From positions 372,001 to 436,000 of the forward strand of contig JAVYIG010000163.1 in NCBI GenBank assembly GCA_035222895.1: 64,000 nt of DNA, given 5' to 3'. This document shows, one piece after another, positions 35,401 through 40,091 of the stretch. The number at the start of each line of letters is the position of its first letter. The first letter of the stretch is position 1. This stretch comes from Strongylocentrotus droebachiensis (Eukaryota > Echinodermata > Echinoidea > Camarodonta > Strongylocentrotidae). The translations under genes were made by a program, and so were the position numbers. The notes beneath the pieces are model-generated. The model saw nothing but the letters and a program-made list of their open reading frames with translations. It was not told the origin of the DNA and ran no database searches.

Positions 35401-37264
35401 ATGTAAACTGTAATCACTCTCCTTCTCTTCTTTTTCCCATCAGAGGTTTGCCCTTCTTCATTTGAGTGTTTATCTAATGGAGGAGCATGTACTGTCTTGA
35501 ATTATATTGATGTCTATGACTACGAATGCAGGTATGATTGTTAAACCCATAACAGTTTTGTGTGCCTTTAAAGGGGGAATTCACCCAGACATTAAATTGG
35601 TTTTGATAGAGGCCAGTTTAGGAAAATTCCAAGTAATACAAAAAAAGTTTGAATTGTTGAATTGTTGCAATCAATCAATCTAAAATTGGCAACACTGTGA
35701 CGTATCTTACAAGCTCCCTTCCCATTTGCTCTGTACTAAAAAAAAAATTAAAATTATTTTTTTTAGACATAAATGCACCCTAAATATGTTTTTATTAATC
35801 CTGTATGGAAACAAATCTATTCCGTCAACAATAGCAAAGAAATTAAAAAAATTATGAAATGTTATTTAAATTACTTTTTGCCTTCCAAGAATACAACCAT
35901 TTTTGCAGACCTGGTAAGCATTCCTAAGAAATGAAAACATTGTGACAACACTTTGCTTTAAGTGAATGCCAAGACAAAATGTATTGGGGGCAGTATAGAA
36001 AATGTAGCTGCGAACAACAATTGCTCTTTTACATACTAGTTCATGTGTGGCTATATAGATCCATAGTTTAAAACTAACTTCACTTTTGCTCATTTTATTG
36101 CGCCTGATTTGGTTGTTTCATGTCAATGTATATTTTTTCCTTTCTTTTTCTAGCAATTGTTCAACATGGATAATAATATTAATATTTTTTTAATTCTGTG
36201 TTTCAATTTGATGCAGCTGTCCTTCTGGTAGATCGGGAGATAATTGTGAAAATACAGGCAGTAAGTTCTCATTACAAAATAAACTCTTTAAATTACCTAT
36301 AACTTTCCTGAATAATCATGTAATACTGTATAAGCCAATATTTTGCGTAAAGATATTTGCAGATTAAGGGTTCAAGGACAAATTTGTGAGTTATTAGATT
36401 CATGTAAAACCACAACCTGCAACCTCAACCAGTAATATGCTTTTTAATGTTATCAATCTATTTCCATGGATCGTTACTGAATACCATAATCATCATAATA
36501 TCAGAAGTATTTTGGGAGAAATGAATCAAACATAATCTGTTGAAGTGCCCCATGACGATCATTGTGGTCTCAAACTACGCCACATGACCCGGTGATGGCT
36601 CATTGGTAAGTGTATAGACTTCATGTGTGACATGCAACAAGAGTTACTACAGTGCATTTTAACCTGCGACATGTAATTTAATGGAAATATTTTGTTGTGT
36701 TGTTACATTTGCGATCATTGGGTGATTCGCGAAATTTGCAAAAATTCCCCCACCCCTCCCCGTGTAAAGTATTATGCATGATCTAGGACTTAATAAAAGG
36801 GAATATGGTACAAGCTTTATTGAATATCGTTTCAAGCTTGCCTCATTTAATATCCTATAAAGGAAATTGTATTAGCAAAATCATCACAATACAAGTCACT
36901 TCACATTTTAATGAATACAAACATTTAGAATCTCTAATTCGACTATGAAGTTGATTAATTTTTGTCATCTTTTCTTCCCATTTGAAGTTGTTCTGAGCAC
37001 AGGGGCGATCATAGGAATCGCAGTGGGCGTGGCCACTTTCATCCTTCTCTTACTCTTCATCTGCTGCTGTCTTTACTTTTGTGGAACAAGAAGGTACCAG
37101 GATCCTGTGTATGGTCGGAAACCAGCTCCGCTCATGCTCATGCCAAGAGTAAGTATTCAGTAGTAGTAGGAGCAATAGTAAATGGTAAAGGTAATAGTAA
37201 TGGAAAAAGTAATGGTAATATTAACATGTTAGTTACATTAGTTGTAGTAGTAGTAGTAGTAGAA

Positions 37265-37314
<50 letters not shown>

Positions 37315-37315
37315 G

Positions 37316-37347
<32 letters not shown>

Positions 37348-40091
37348 GGTGGTAGTAGTAGTAATAATAATATATTTGATATTGATAATGATGATGAAAA
37401 TAACAATATTAATTACCATTATAATTGAAGTAATAAGTACAATATTGATATTGATAATGATGATGATAATGATGAAAATAATGACAATGATGACAATTAT
37501 ACATGTAATTAATAACAATTATGATTATAATAATAATAATAATACGAATGATACTAATAGTGATTTTATTAATAATAATAATGATGATAAATTATTATTT
37601 TTTTACTCTTGTACTTGCCCATCAAAAGATATGACCAGCTTACTTCAGGACATGCTAGTTATACTAGTTACACTGTGTTTTCCATTCGTACAATATTTAG
37701 GGAATTAGTCATGTAGCCGTAGCCCCTTCCCTAACTTCCAGGCCATTCCCCTCCCCTCCCCCCCCTCCCCCCTCCCCCCATCTCTTCATTAATTCAGAAC
37801 TACATGTATTTTGTCTAAACTTTTGTAAAATACAGTAACATTTAAATGATAACAAAATAATCACAAAAACACATTCATTTCCATCTAGGACGACTACATT
37901 TATCGTCGACCCCCCATCATGGATCGACGTGGCCCGATCATCACCGAGATGGAAGAGGGGCTTGAAGGTCCTTATTTCCATCACGAGAGAGAGGACTACC
38001 GTGCCCCAGCCCCTCTTCCCTTGGCCATCGAACCCGCGCCATCCCTTCAAATCCCTCGTCCTGCCACAATTGGTCCACAATTTCATCACGAGTATGAGGA
38101 TGCTTACCCTGCACCTCAACGACGAGAACGCTCCAGGAGGAATCGCTTCCGGGACGTGCTTCCGGTGAGACCCAATAAAACGAATCCAATCTTTGTTTAA
38201 AACCAGTCATTACTTGAGTTTAGACTTCCCGTTAAATGCATAAAGGCCCTATAAAGAACATGTTAACCCTGTACAATAATTCACCAGACATCAATAGAAC
38301 TACATAGTAATTATTACTATCGATATTATGAAAGTATCCGTTATGGATAATGTGATGCAAATTAAAGAGAAGAGGGTAGAGCCCATGTACATTTGTGCTT
38401 CTACACACTGAAAATGGACTTTAAAATATGATTGTAAAACTAAACAAAATGTGAAGTCTTGTTCATTCACAGTAATCTTTATTTTGTATGTGTAGAACTC
38501 TTCAGTTTTCCTTCTAAAAGAAATAGTAGCTTTAGGCTTATTTTTCACTTGTGAAAAGTTTTAATAATAAAAAACTATCCCAATTAGATATATCTTTATT
38601 TTTTTCTTCACCAACACTCAGGATCGTCTTCCACGAGGTCGACATCGAGATCATGAGGGACGTCACTACCAGCGAGACTATGTGCCAGAGAGGGTATGTC
38701 TTAAGCCTTTACTTGTATATGTCCAAGGTATATAAAGAAGATGCGCAGGTCCATAAGCTTCGCACCATGCAAAGACACTCAATGCCGCGCTTACAGAGCT
38801 CACAAACTTCTGAAGTGACTGAGCAATGACACAATCAATGAGGTTTGCCCTCAACATATAGAATTTGTCTTATATATCTCGCCATATCATGAATAGTTTT
38901 AAAATCAAGGTGAAATTCACATTAGTCAGCCGCAAAACAAAGATTTACAATCATTCACAACTTGTACATACTTGTCCACCTACTCCAGACCTGTACATGA
39001 ATATATTGTTAAAGGTCGTGTTTTATATTCAATAAATGCCTCAAAAATATGCCTTTTTACTCAACTACTTCTACAGGATATTACGAAAAGAAGCGTGTTA
39101 TGCTTAGTAAGTGCATTTACATAATCCTTTACCAAACAAAAGTAATAGCATGATTCTGTAAAATAACTCTTCGGTTAATGTGATTTGTCTACATCAATAA
39201 CCTACATGTACATGTGCTTCTTGTAACGGCCAAAATTAAATTGATTGAATCTTTGAGCATCATAAAAACGTACGACCATGCAGTACAATGGTCTGAAAAT
39301 CAAGACTATTACTTATTGGCTCTTTAGCTCCTAAGTCGATTTGGCAACTAATAGTCGTTATTTTTCCACTTAAAGACATTTTCAAGCCTCCTTTTTTTAA
39401 GGGGAGTTCTAAATTAGTATTATCTTTCAAATGCCATTGGAATTTAACCTTTTCATTTGTTTGGCCTGCAAATGGGACATAGTACCTTTAAAACAGGTCA
39501 GCTTAGAAATTGTTTTAACAATAATTTTTTAGGTCTACCCGGCAATAGAAACATGATCAAATATGGTCTGAAATCTAAATGTCAATTAAGTAAAATAATA
39601 ATAATAACTCACATATATAATGCGCCTAATACTTTGTTTCTAGGCGTAATACATATTATTACCCCGGTTTTGGGATTCAGGCTTACCCGCACACAATGTA
39701 TGCACATTCTCCTCTCCCTGGGGAGCATTCCAGCCAGTCGCCATTTCACGAGCGCCACTTGCTCATCCAACCACATTAACTTTCGCATCCTACCCATCCT
39801 ACCAATTTAACACCAGGGTGGAGAGTGGCAAATGAATATCAACGTCTATTTATTAAGGCATACTGTAAAGGCTGATACAATCTTATTATGACATCATACA
39901 TTACGGAAAAGGAAAGCCAATACTGCAAAATTTATGTAGGCCTGGATCTATGAAATCTTTGGTCTACAGAGTTCGTTTTTTTATCTTAATCCATTCATAA
40001 AAAACTATTGTGCATAGGTTGATTTTTTCCCCTCTTTTATTGCTAGATGGAAGATACCAAGCAGCGACTGTTCCGAGAATTCAACTACTAG
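6057..40091 (+). CDS. Gene 1: HYR x8 - SEA x2 - EGF - TM surface protein (20 exons, 1160 aa)
   Basis: The gene was rebuilt by hand from GT-AG borders and phases: 6057-6153 or alternatively 10056-10152, then 18433-18645, 19309-19548, 20220-20477, 22988-23242, 23972-24099, 26195-26321, 28011-28256, 28662-28910, 30161-30430, 30916-31016, 31622-31853, 33599-33735, 34804-35047, 35444-35531, 36217-36260, 36988-37148, 37889-38164, 38622-38693 and 40047-40091. The coding total is 3483 nt, a multiple of three, with no internal stop. Layout by residue: signal peptide 1 to about 29; eight HYR domains at about 33-695; SEA-like 1 at about 695-806; SEA 2 at about 806-933; EGF at about 934-976; TM at about 980-1007; cytoplasmic tail to 1160. 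HYR domains are immunoglobulin-like adhesion modules known from hyalin, so an extracellular adhesion or surface-receptor role is the inference. I know no named orthologue. The least certain parts are the choice of first exon and possible extra small exons in the tail. Confidence 0.85.
6538..6696. mobile_element. Near-palindromic short element with 13-bp target duplication
   Basis: The element is absent from the matching site in copy B. It is flanked by exact copies of CAAAAACAACGTA (6525-6537 and 6697-6709). Two arms of about 60 nt (GTAGGCTTGCGGGTGCACC and its complement) face each other around a short GAGTCCTGAAAAGGACT centre. A tail (CATCACCATGCAAGCCGAC) follows the right arm only. A second, single-arm copy lies at 17822-17905. 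The long, variable target duplications favour retroposition over a cut-and-paste MITE. Confidence 0.85.
6797..7757. mobile_element. Non-coding insertion of about 960 bp with subterminal AATGTC repeats
   Basis: Copy B is continuous across the matching site. Near the left end, units of the type GGTNNNNAATGTC recur (about 6815-6890). Near the right end their complements (ACCTCTGACATTTTTT and variants) recur six or seven times at about 7655-7755. This inverted arrangement of short subterminal repeats suggests a non-autonomous DNA transposon. The flanks TATTTCGCTGCCAG and TATTTCTATAGCAG could be a diverged target duplication. The exact ends are uncertain by several bases. Confidence 0.6.
7938..8028. 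repeat. Palindrome, roughly 35-nt arms
   Basis: TTAACTCCGTTTCGTTGACG faces its complement across a short spacer, giving a stable cruciform or hairpin. It may be a small MITE, but no target duplication was identified. Confidence 0.75.
8446..8517. repeat. Compound (TA)n-(GTGTGTGC)n microsatellite
   Basis: About 17 TA units are followed by GCGTGTGT-type units. Confidence 0.95.
9655..10055 (+). promoter_or_regulatory. Candidate core promoter and 5' UTR of exon 1B
   Basis: It is the counterpart of 5649-6056, with TTACGTCATATAACC near 9666-9680 in place of the longer TATATATAA of copy A. It is unoccupied by the LINE, so the relation to upstream sequence is preserved. Function is inferred from conservation and position. 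Confidence 0.5.
10056..10152 (+). CDS. Gene 1 exon 1B: signal peptide (alternative first exon)
   Basis: 97 nt like exon 1A, ending before GTAAGT in phase 1. The product begins MDTGRSFK, has a hydrophobic core (VLTWVSLICILVYI) and ends PTANAEVD with a plausible ANA cleavage site. It is closer to the rest of the gene (intron of 8.3 kb to 18433) and its promoter is uninterrupted, so it is my preferred main first exon. Transcript data would decide. Confidence 0.82.
10691..11340. other. Non-coding sequence before the minisatellite
   Basis: No exon with good borders was seen. It holds a GACGTC-rich stretch at about 11175-11330 resembling other DNA-element remnants in the window. Confidence 0.5.
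11341..12370. repeat. 51-bp purine-rich minisatellite, about 20 copies
   Basis: The unit resembles AACATAAGGAAAGACAGAAA plus GAGAAGGTGAAAGAAGG and an AAAAACAAAGAAT spacer, with a period of about 51 bp near the centre and shorter, more diverged units at the right end. One strand is almost entirely purine. On the minus strand the array is open for up to 348 codons with a 17-residue repeat, because the unit lacks stops and has a length divisible by three. I treat that as a by-product, not a gene. Confidence 0.95.
12371..13095. other. AT-rich spacer, possibly a minus-strand LINE 3' end
   Basis: TTTATTTATTCCACATTTTA at about 12588 and the GGGGAGCCTAAATAAAAAGC / AATAGGCTCCC pair at about 12800-12845 resemble the reversed 3' tail of a retroelement, but no RT-coding sequence is attached. 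Low certainty. Confidence 0.3.
13285..13520. repeat. Dispersed repeat, inverted partner of 61955-62195
   Basis: AGTGACTCGGTAACATTGTT, ACTAACCCTCTAACATGC and the GGTTTTCTTTGAAGG blocks reappear in reverse complement, in the same order, at 61955-62195. The family is not identified. Confidence 0.8.
13790..14550. repeat. TTAAACAAC-rich satellite-like element, interrupted by a SINE
   Basis: Many copies of TTTAAACAAC and its variants occur in both orientations. They include about two and a half tandem units of about 64 bp at 14195-14360 (AACCCAGTTGGTGTAAACAA). A SINE occupies about 14000-14190, splitting the element. No coding potential. Confidence 0.8.
14000..14190 (+). mobile_element. tRNA-derived SINE
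   Basis: GAGGTGTCGTGG (box A region) and GGTTCGAGTCCC (canonical box B) are spaced as in a tRNA head. They are followed by the body block ATGTCCTTTGGCA, also present in the minus-strand SINE at 16500-16957, and by a CGCTACATAAGAACCC tail. Confidence 0.75.
15370..15391 (+). pseudogene. Exon 1C: decayed signal-peptide exon
   Basis: Aligned with exon 1B, the ATG is replaced by TTG (15370-15372). Identity ends after about seven codons, where an unrelated AT-rich sequence takes over, so the hydrophobic core and splice donor are missing. It cannot supply a signal peptide to gene 1. Confidence 0.8.
15392..15749. other. AT-rich non-coding spacer
   Basis: No recognisable feature beyond the end of copy C. 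Confidence 0.5.
15750..16465. repeat. Satellite of about 122 bp, six diverged units
   Basis: Units start at about 15783, 15909, 16031, 16151, 16275 and 16400 with a shared core: CATTT-CCGACCTACTTGATT, TAACCACTTT, CGACATTGGCGTGATGTCGG and CCAACGTCA. GACGTC and TGACGTCA palindromes recur in every unit. Confidence 0.9.
16500..16957 (-). mobile_element. tRNA-derived SINE, minus strand
   Basis: Read on the minus strand, a tRNA-like head (GAGGTGTCGTGGTCGAG box A, GGTTCGATCTCC box B) at about 16952-16870 is followed by ATGTCCTTTGGCAAGGC, a GGTTCTG triple repeat and a long body. The body part at about 16550-16615 resembles the SINE at 39591-39800. Confidence 0.75.
17100..17480. repeat. Unclassified repeat remnant with internal direct repeats
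   Basis: GCCAGTGTCACAAATA occurs near 17207 and 17399, GCTCATCTGACCGTAA near 17284 and 17428, and TTAAATGCCTAA twice. A GC-rich stretch (GGGGGCTCCGCCCCTGG) lies between. No ORF. Confidence 0.6.
17822..17905. mobile_element. Short single-arm copy of the 6538 element, with 11-bp target duplication
   Basis: AAATCGATATA flanks it exactly at 17811-17821 and 17906-17916. The insert matches, in reverse orientation, the right arm plus tail of 6538-6696 (GCTTGCATGGTGATGTAGAT, GTAGGCTTGCGGGTGCACC). Confidence 0.85.
18121..18330. repeat. Imperfect direct duplication in intron 1
   Basis: TTGTTCACCTTGCTCCAAAC occurs at about 18120 and 18257, each followed by related ACATGTAACTTCA sequence, with a period of about 137 bp. 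Confidence 0.8.
18433..18645 (+). CDS. Gene 1 exon 2: HYR domain 1 (diverged)
   Basis: The acceptor TTATGCAG and donor C|GTAAGT are both phase 1. Residues about 33-104. It keeps the HYR pattern of W, P-G-S-x-F, L/P-G-D-T-x-V and a T-V-x-V end strand, but lacks both usual cysteines, so it is the most diverged HYR. Potential N-glycosylation sites (NYT, NNS) lie near the start. Confidence 0.85.
18646..19308 (+). other. Intron, nothing notable
   Basis: AT-rich. No repeat family or extra exon recognised. Confidence 0.6.
19309..19548 (+). CDS. Gene 1 exon 3: HYR domain 2
   Basis: Acceptor ATCATTAG, donor A|GTATGT, phase 1 on both sides, 80 residues. It has NCP near the start, VTWSVP, F-S-P-N-D-M-F, EGTTKVTY, DDAGR and KCFFYIKI, the standard HYR layout with both cysteines. 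Confidence 0.9.
19549..20219 (+). other. Intron, low-complexity AT-rich
   Basis: AATGAATGA/AAATAAATA-type simple sequence at about 19780-19910 and a T-run near 20025. No exon seen. Confidence 0.6.
20220..20477 (+). CDS. Gene 1 exon 4: HYR domain 3
   Basis: Acceptor ATCCATCAG, donor G|GTGAGT, phase 1-1, 86 residues. FCPVDV, VTWNEP, SGSNFTEGSTQVLY, YCRFTVTL. Confidence 0.9.
20494..20760. repeat. Homopolymer-rich transposon remnant
   Basis: CAGGCGCGTACGCAAGG followed by long G, C and T runs resembles the end of the window's other GGCGCGGATCC-type elements. The ends could not be matched into a full element. Confidence 0.4.
20880..21415. repeat. GGGCCCATATGGG-type degenerate satellite
   Basis: Dense short palindromic units (CCCAGATGGGCC, GGCCCCATATGGGC, TATATGGGTC) fill more than 500 bp. 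Both strands are open in several frames as a consequence. A detached patch lies at 21870-22030. Confidence 0.85.
21416..21869. other. Intronic unique-looking sequence between satellite patches
   Basis: AT-rich. No exon borders with coding sequence were found. Confidence 0.5.
21870..22030. repeat. Second patch of the GGGCCCATATGGG satellite
   Basis: AGGCCCATCTGG, CACATGGGGCCCATATGGGG and related units. The approximately 450 bp between the patches may be an insertion or the loop of one large element. Confidence 0.65.
22031..22987 (+). other. Remainder of intron 4
   Basis: Contains a short hairpin (ACAGTGTTTAC / GTAAACACTGT at about 22200-22243) and a (C)n(AC)n tract near 22540. No coding exon. 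Confidence 0.55.
22988..23242 (+). CDS. Gene 1 exon 5: HYR domain 4
   Basis: Acceptor TTTATTTTAG, donor T|GTACGT, phase 1-1, 85 residues. LQCPSNM, VVTWPTPNATDNSGG, SGATF, DTVTVTAADAYGN, CTFLVNV: a textbook HYR. Confidence 0.93.
23339..23487. mobile_element. MITE with TTCATAAAACTTGTTATC terminal inverted repeats
   Basis: GGCCCGTTTCATAAAACTTG at the left end and its complement, ending GAAACAAGGCCC, at the right end form arms of about 26 bp around about 95 bp. Non-coding. Confidence 0.85.
23488..23971 (+). other. Remainder of intron 5
   Basis: No exon or repeat recognised. A polypyrimidine tract precedes the acceptor at 23971. Confidence 0.5.
23972..24099 (+). CDS. Gene 1 exon 6: HYR domain 5, first half
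   Basis: Acceptor TCTGTTCAG (phase 1), donor GTG|GTAAGA in phase 0. DDVPPVLTCPDV, ATVTWPDV, then it stops after TDDYTSDTALV, about mid-domain. This is the only HYR of the gene split by an intron; the second half is at 26195. Confidence 0.88.
24770..25790 (+). mobile_element. L2/CR1-type LINE remnant, RT C-terminal part
   Basis: From about 24865 the frame reads EAASVIVHALKTTRLDGGNA, then LLSGI, LKKLQSAQNAAR and ITPKLPS, then near 25245 RPFASLMLRLWNSLP and near 25695 RKQLKTFIFH. These blocks match the conserved thumb and C-terminal region of L2/CR1 reverse transcriptases in order, but with frameshifts and an insert at about 25340-25680. Degenerate and non-functional. Confidence 0.8.
26195..26321 (+). 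CDS. Gene 1 exon 7: HYR domain 5, second half
   Basis: Acceptor GTACTGCAG in phase 0, donor G|GTGAGT in phase 1. NTTSHGSMIANLQYDADPV, AEDEMGN, RCEFTADVV completes the domain. Two similar acceptor-like sequences (ATTGCAGAA) lie upstream near 25934 and 26120. Confidence 0.88.
26322..26827 (+). other. Intron sequence with AATTGAATTGAA-type simple repeat
   Basis: Degenerate TTGAATTGAA units at about 26400-26520, otherwise AT-rich. Confidence 0.6.
26828..27611. mobile_element. MITE of about 0.78 kb with 70-75-bp imperfect terminal inverted repeats
   Basis: Left end GGCCAATTCCACTCCAAAAA and onward (AATAGAAGCA, AATCAATCAAAA) is mirrored at the right end (TTTTGATTGG, TGCTTCTATT, TTTTTGGAGTTGGAATTGGCC). 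The interior is AT-rich with no ORF. Confidence 0.8.
27612..28010 (+). other. Remainder of intron 7
   Basis: Nothing recognised apart from the acceptor tract ending TTTTACACAG. Confidence 0.5.
28011..28256 (+). CDS. Gene 1 exon 8: HYR domain 6
   Basis: Acceptor TTTTACACAG, donor G|GTATAT, phase 1-1, 82 residues. TEKPVWSACPANV, VVSWGLPSVSDNSG, ATDDSGNTGTCEFYVTV. Confidence 0.93.
28257..28661 (+). other. Intron, nothing notable
   Basis: AT-rich. No repeat or exon recognised. Confidence 0.5.
28662..28910 (+). CDS. Gene 1 exon 9: HYR domain 7
   Basis: Acceptor CATTATTCTAG, donor G|GTGAGT, phase 1-1, 83 residues. DDDVPEFTNCPTSQV, VVDWGEITATDNSGTP, SRDIHGNVAFCRFNVLV. Confidence 0.93.
28911..29406 (+). 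other. Intron sequence, no feature
   Basis: AT-rich. No coding exon. Confidence 0.5.
29409..29974. mobile_element. MITE with GGGATAGTTGAGTTCT terminal inverted repeats
   Basis: GGGATAGTTGAGTTCT at the left end is mirrored by AGAACTCAACTATCCC at the right end, about 565 bp apart. The interior lacks an ORF of note. Target duplication not resolved. Confidence 0.82.
30043..30145. repeat. C-run plus (CT)n tract before exon 10
   Basis: A C homopolymer followed by CTCT repeats. It also serves as a long polypyrimidine tract for the acceptor at 30160. Confidence 0.9.
30161..30430 (+). CDS. Gene 1 exon 10: HYR domain 8
   Basis: Acceptor TCTCTTTCAG, donor G|GTACTC, phase 1-1, 90 residues. TEAPGFVACPDSF, VRVTWTEPTFMDNS, SPGSSLPG, YMAMDAQGN, TCSFTVNVI. 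It is the last HYR; its tail (VQTG) leads into the SEA region. Confidence 0.92.
30431..30915 (+). other. Intron with ATGATAAT simple sequence and a C-run
   Basis: Simple repeats at about 30480-30555 and a C homopolymer near 30578. No exon. Confidence 0.6.
30916..31016 (+). CDS. Gene 1 exon 11: start of SEA-like region 1
   Basis: Acceptor GTTTTACAG (phase 1), donor GTAAGC (phase 0), residues about 695-728. The product is helical-looking (DTIELDGELLLDSVRGIDG, then ARLQSLRDD). No family is assigned to it alone; it continues into the next exon in frame. Confidence 0.75.
31017..31621 (+). other. Intron with internal short repeats
   Basis: GAGTGACAGATAGTTATCA-type sequence occurs twice (about 31209 and 31380), indicating an internal duplication. 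No exon. Confidence 0.5.
31622..31853 (+). CDS. Gene 1 exon 12: SEA-like domain 1
   Basis: Acceptor GTCCCTGCAG (phase 0), donor G|GTAAGT (phase 1), residues about 729-806. GIEILASSFDTSSNFKIQFR followed by LHFSNP and EEEIKQAFYSAL matches the second half of the SEA fold (beta strands, then helix). It has no GSVVV at the turn, so it should not self-cleave. Moderate confidence in the family call. Confidence 0.7.
32178..32617. mobile_element. Non-autonomous element (hAT-like ends) carrying a zinc-finger fragment
   Basis: The terminal repeats CAGGCGCGGATCTA and TAGATCCGCCCCTG match in 13 of 14 positions. A 5-bp TACAG flanks both ends. Similar ends with a clean 8-bp duplication occur at 63358, which supports a hAT-like assignment by analogy. 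The interior contains G/C/A runs and a C2H2 fragment at 32302-32407. Confidence 0.75.
32302..32407 (+). pseudogene. C2H2 zinc-finger coding fragment inside the element
   Basis: One frame reads NPVKCKYCEKIFNSSGNLTK followed by HM: C-x2-C-x12-H with a typical linker-like lead-in. The second histidine is missing and a stop follows at about 32407. It looks like a captured piece of a zinc-finger exon. Confidence 0.65.
32623..33598 (+). other. Remainder of intron 12
   Basis: It contains a GGATCCAGGATTTTTTTGC to CCCCTTGAATCTGCCAGTG remnant at about 32936-33130, similar to the other G-rich elements, and a possible MITE end (AAAGGGAAATTACAACC) near 33340. No exon. Confidence 0.45.
33599..33735 (+). 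CDS. Gene 1 exon 13: SEA domain 2, first part
   Basis: Acceptor ATGTTTCAG (phase 1), donor AAC|GTAAGT (phase 0), residues about 806-851. GQITLRRIVASPTTEVSFVT, a CC pair, then STQYLALEARIHQN, which leads directly into the SEA core of the next exon. Confidence 0.82.
33736..34803 (+). other. Intron, AT-rich
   Basis: No exon or named repeat seen. Confidence 0.5.
34804..35047 (+). CDS. Gene 1 exon 14: SEA domain 2 core with GSVVV cleavage motif
   Basis: Acceptor TTCCATAG (phase 0), donor G|GTTAGA (phase 1; a weaker donor but the only one that keeps the frame). Residues about 852-933: LWSTFRGLGNFRMVKSLRFR, then SGSVVVPFTVTL. The GSVVV at 34867-34881 (Gly873-Ser874) is the SEA autoproteolysis consensus known from mucins and adhesion proteins. 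If it is active, the chain is cut into two non-covalently bound parts about 100 residues before the membrane. Confidence 0.88.
35048..35443 (+). other. Intron, no feature
   Basis: AT-rich and pyrimidine-rich near the acceptor CCCATCAG. Confidence 0.5.
35444..35531 (+). CDS. Gene 1 exon 15: EGF-like domain, first part
   Basis: Acceptor TTCCCATCAG (phase 1), donor AG|GTATGA (phase 2). EVCPSSFECLSNGGACTVLN and onward supplies cysteines 1-4 of a six-cysteine EGF module. Confidence 0.9.
35532..36216 (+). other. Intron with MITE-like fragment
   Basis: TTTAAAGGGGGAATTCACCC at about 35570 resembles MITE termini elsewhere in the window, but no mirrored end was found. Confidence 0.4.
36217..36260 (+). 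CDS. Gene 1 exon 16: EGF-like domain, second part
   Basis: Acceptor TTGATGCAG (phase 2), donor GGCA|GTAAGT (phase 1), 44 nt. SCPSGRSGDNCENT supplies cysteines 5 and 6. It is the smallest exon I can support strongly in this gene apart from the last coding piece. Confidence 0.88.
36261..36987 (+). other. Intron, no feature
   Basis: AT-rich. No exon or repeat recognised. Confidence 0.5.
36988..37148 (+). CDS. Gene 1 exon 17: transmembrane helix
   Basis: Acceptor CCATTTGAAG (phase 1), donor AGA|GTAAGT (phase 0). STGAIIGIAVGVATFILLLL followed by FICCCLYFC is an obvious membrane helix. GTRR marks the cytoplasmic side, so the orientation is type I. The juxtamembrane cysteines could be palmitoylated. 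Confidence 0.92.
37226..37590. repeat. (GTA/GTG)n and (ATGATA)n microsatellites
   Basis: Long GTAGTAGTG tract at about 37230-37370, followed by AATGATGATGA-type repeats. Confidence 0.95.
37889..38164 (+). CDS. Gene 1 exon 18: cytoplasmic tail
   Basis: Acceptor TTCCATCTAG (phase 0), donor CCG|GTGAGA (phase 0), 92 residues, rich in Pro, Arg, His and Tyr. Two similar motifs occur: GPYFHHEREDYRAPAP (about 37967-38014) and GPQFHHEYEDAYPAP (about 38071-38115). The tyrosines may be phosphorylation or adaptor sites, which is inference. Confidence 0.85.
38165..38621 (+). other. Intron, no feature
   Basis: AT-rich. Confidence 0.5.
38622..38693 (+). CDS. Gene 1 exon 19: cytoplasmic tail
   Basis: Acceptor CAACACTCAG, donor AGG|GTATGT, phase 0-0, 24 codons: DRLPRGRHRDHEGRHYQRDY then VPER. 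Strongly basic, continuing the composition of exon 18. Confidence 0.78.
38694..39180 (+). other. Intron; possible 30-nt microexon at 39077-39106
   Basis: TTCTACAG|GATATTACG...TTA|GTAAGT would add ten residues in frame. It is not required for the model and has no domain support, so it was left out. Confidence 0.35.
39180..39490. repeat. Dispersed repeat, inverted partner of 59135-59425
   Basis: GTCTACATCAATAACC, AACGGCCAAAATTAA, AAGTCGATTTGGCAACTAAT and AAATGGGACATAGTA appear in reverse complement and mirrored order at 59135-59425. Confidence 0.85.
39591..39800 (-). mobile_element. SINE 3' part, minus strand
   Basis: AATAATAATAATAACTCAC at the left reads on the minus strand as a (TTA)n tail after TAGGCGCATTATATATGTGAG. 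The ACCCCGGT to GGAGCATTCC body is shared with 16549-16612. Confidence 0.65.
40047..40091 (+). CDS. Gene 1 exon 20: C-terminus and stop
   Basis: Acceptor TTATTGCTAG, phase 0. MEDTKQRLFREFNY, then TAG at 40089-40091. The charged, Tyr-ending tail fits the preceding basic exons. Short, so support comes from phase and composition. Confidence 0.7.
   Translation: MEDTKQRLFREFNY

Noticed and set aside
37079-37708. 209-codon ORF running from the TM exon into the intron, and its minus-strand poly-Thr counterpart
   Set aside because: It is a read-through of a GTA/GTG microsatellite past a good GTAAGT donor.
39077-39106. 30-nt phase 0 microexon candidate in the tail of gene 1
   Set aside because: It fits splice rules but is not needed for the frame and has no compositional similarity to the tail; RNA evidence would be required.
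39665-39770. Acceptor-like GGATTCAG followed by a 33-codon open stretch ending in TAA, a possible alternative last exon of gene 1
   Set aside because: The segment belongs to a SINE whose body also appears at about 16550-16612.
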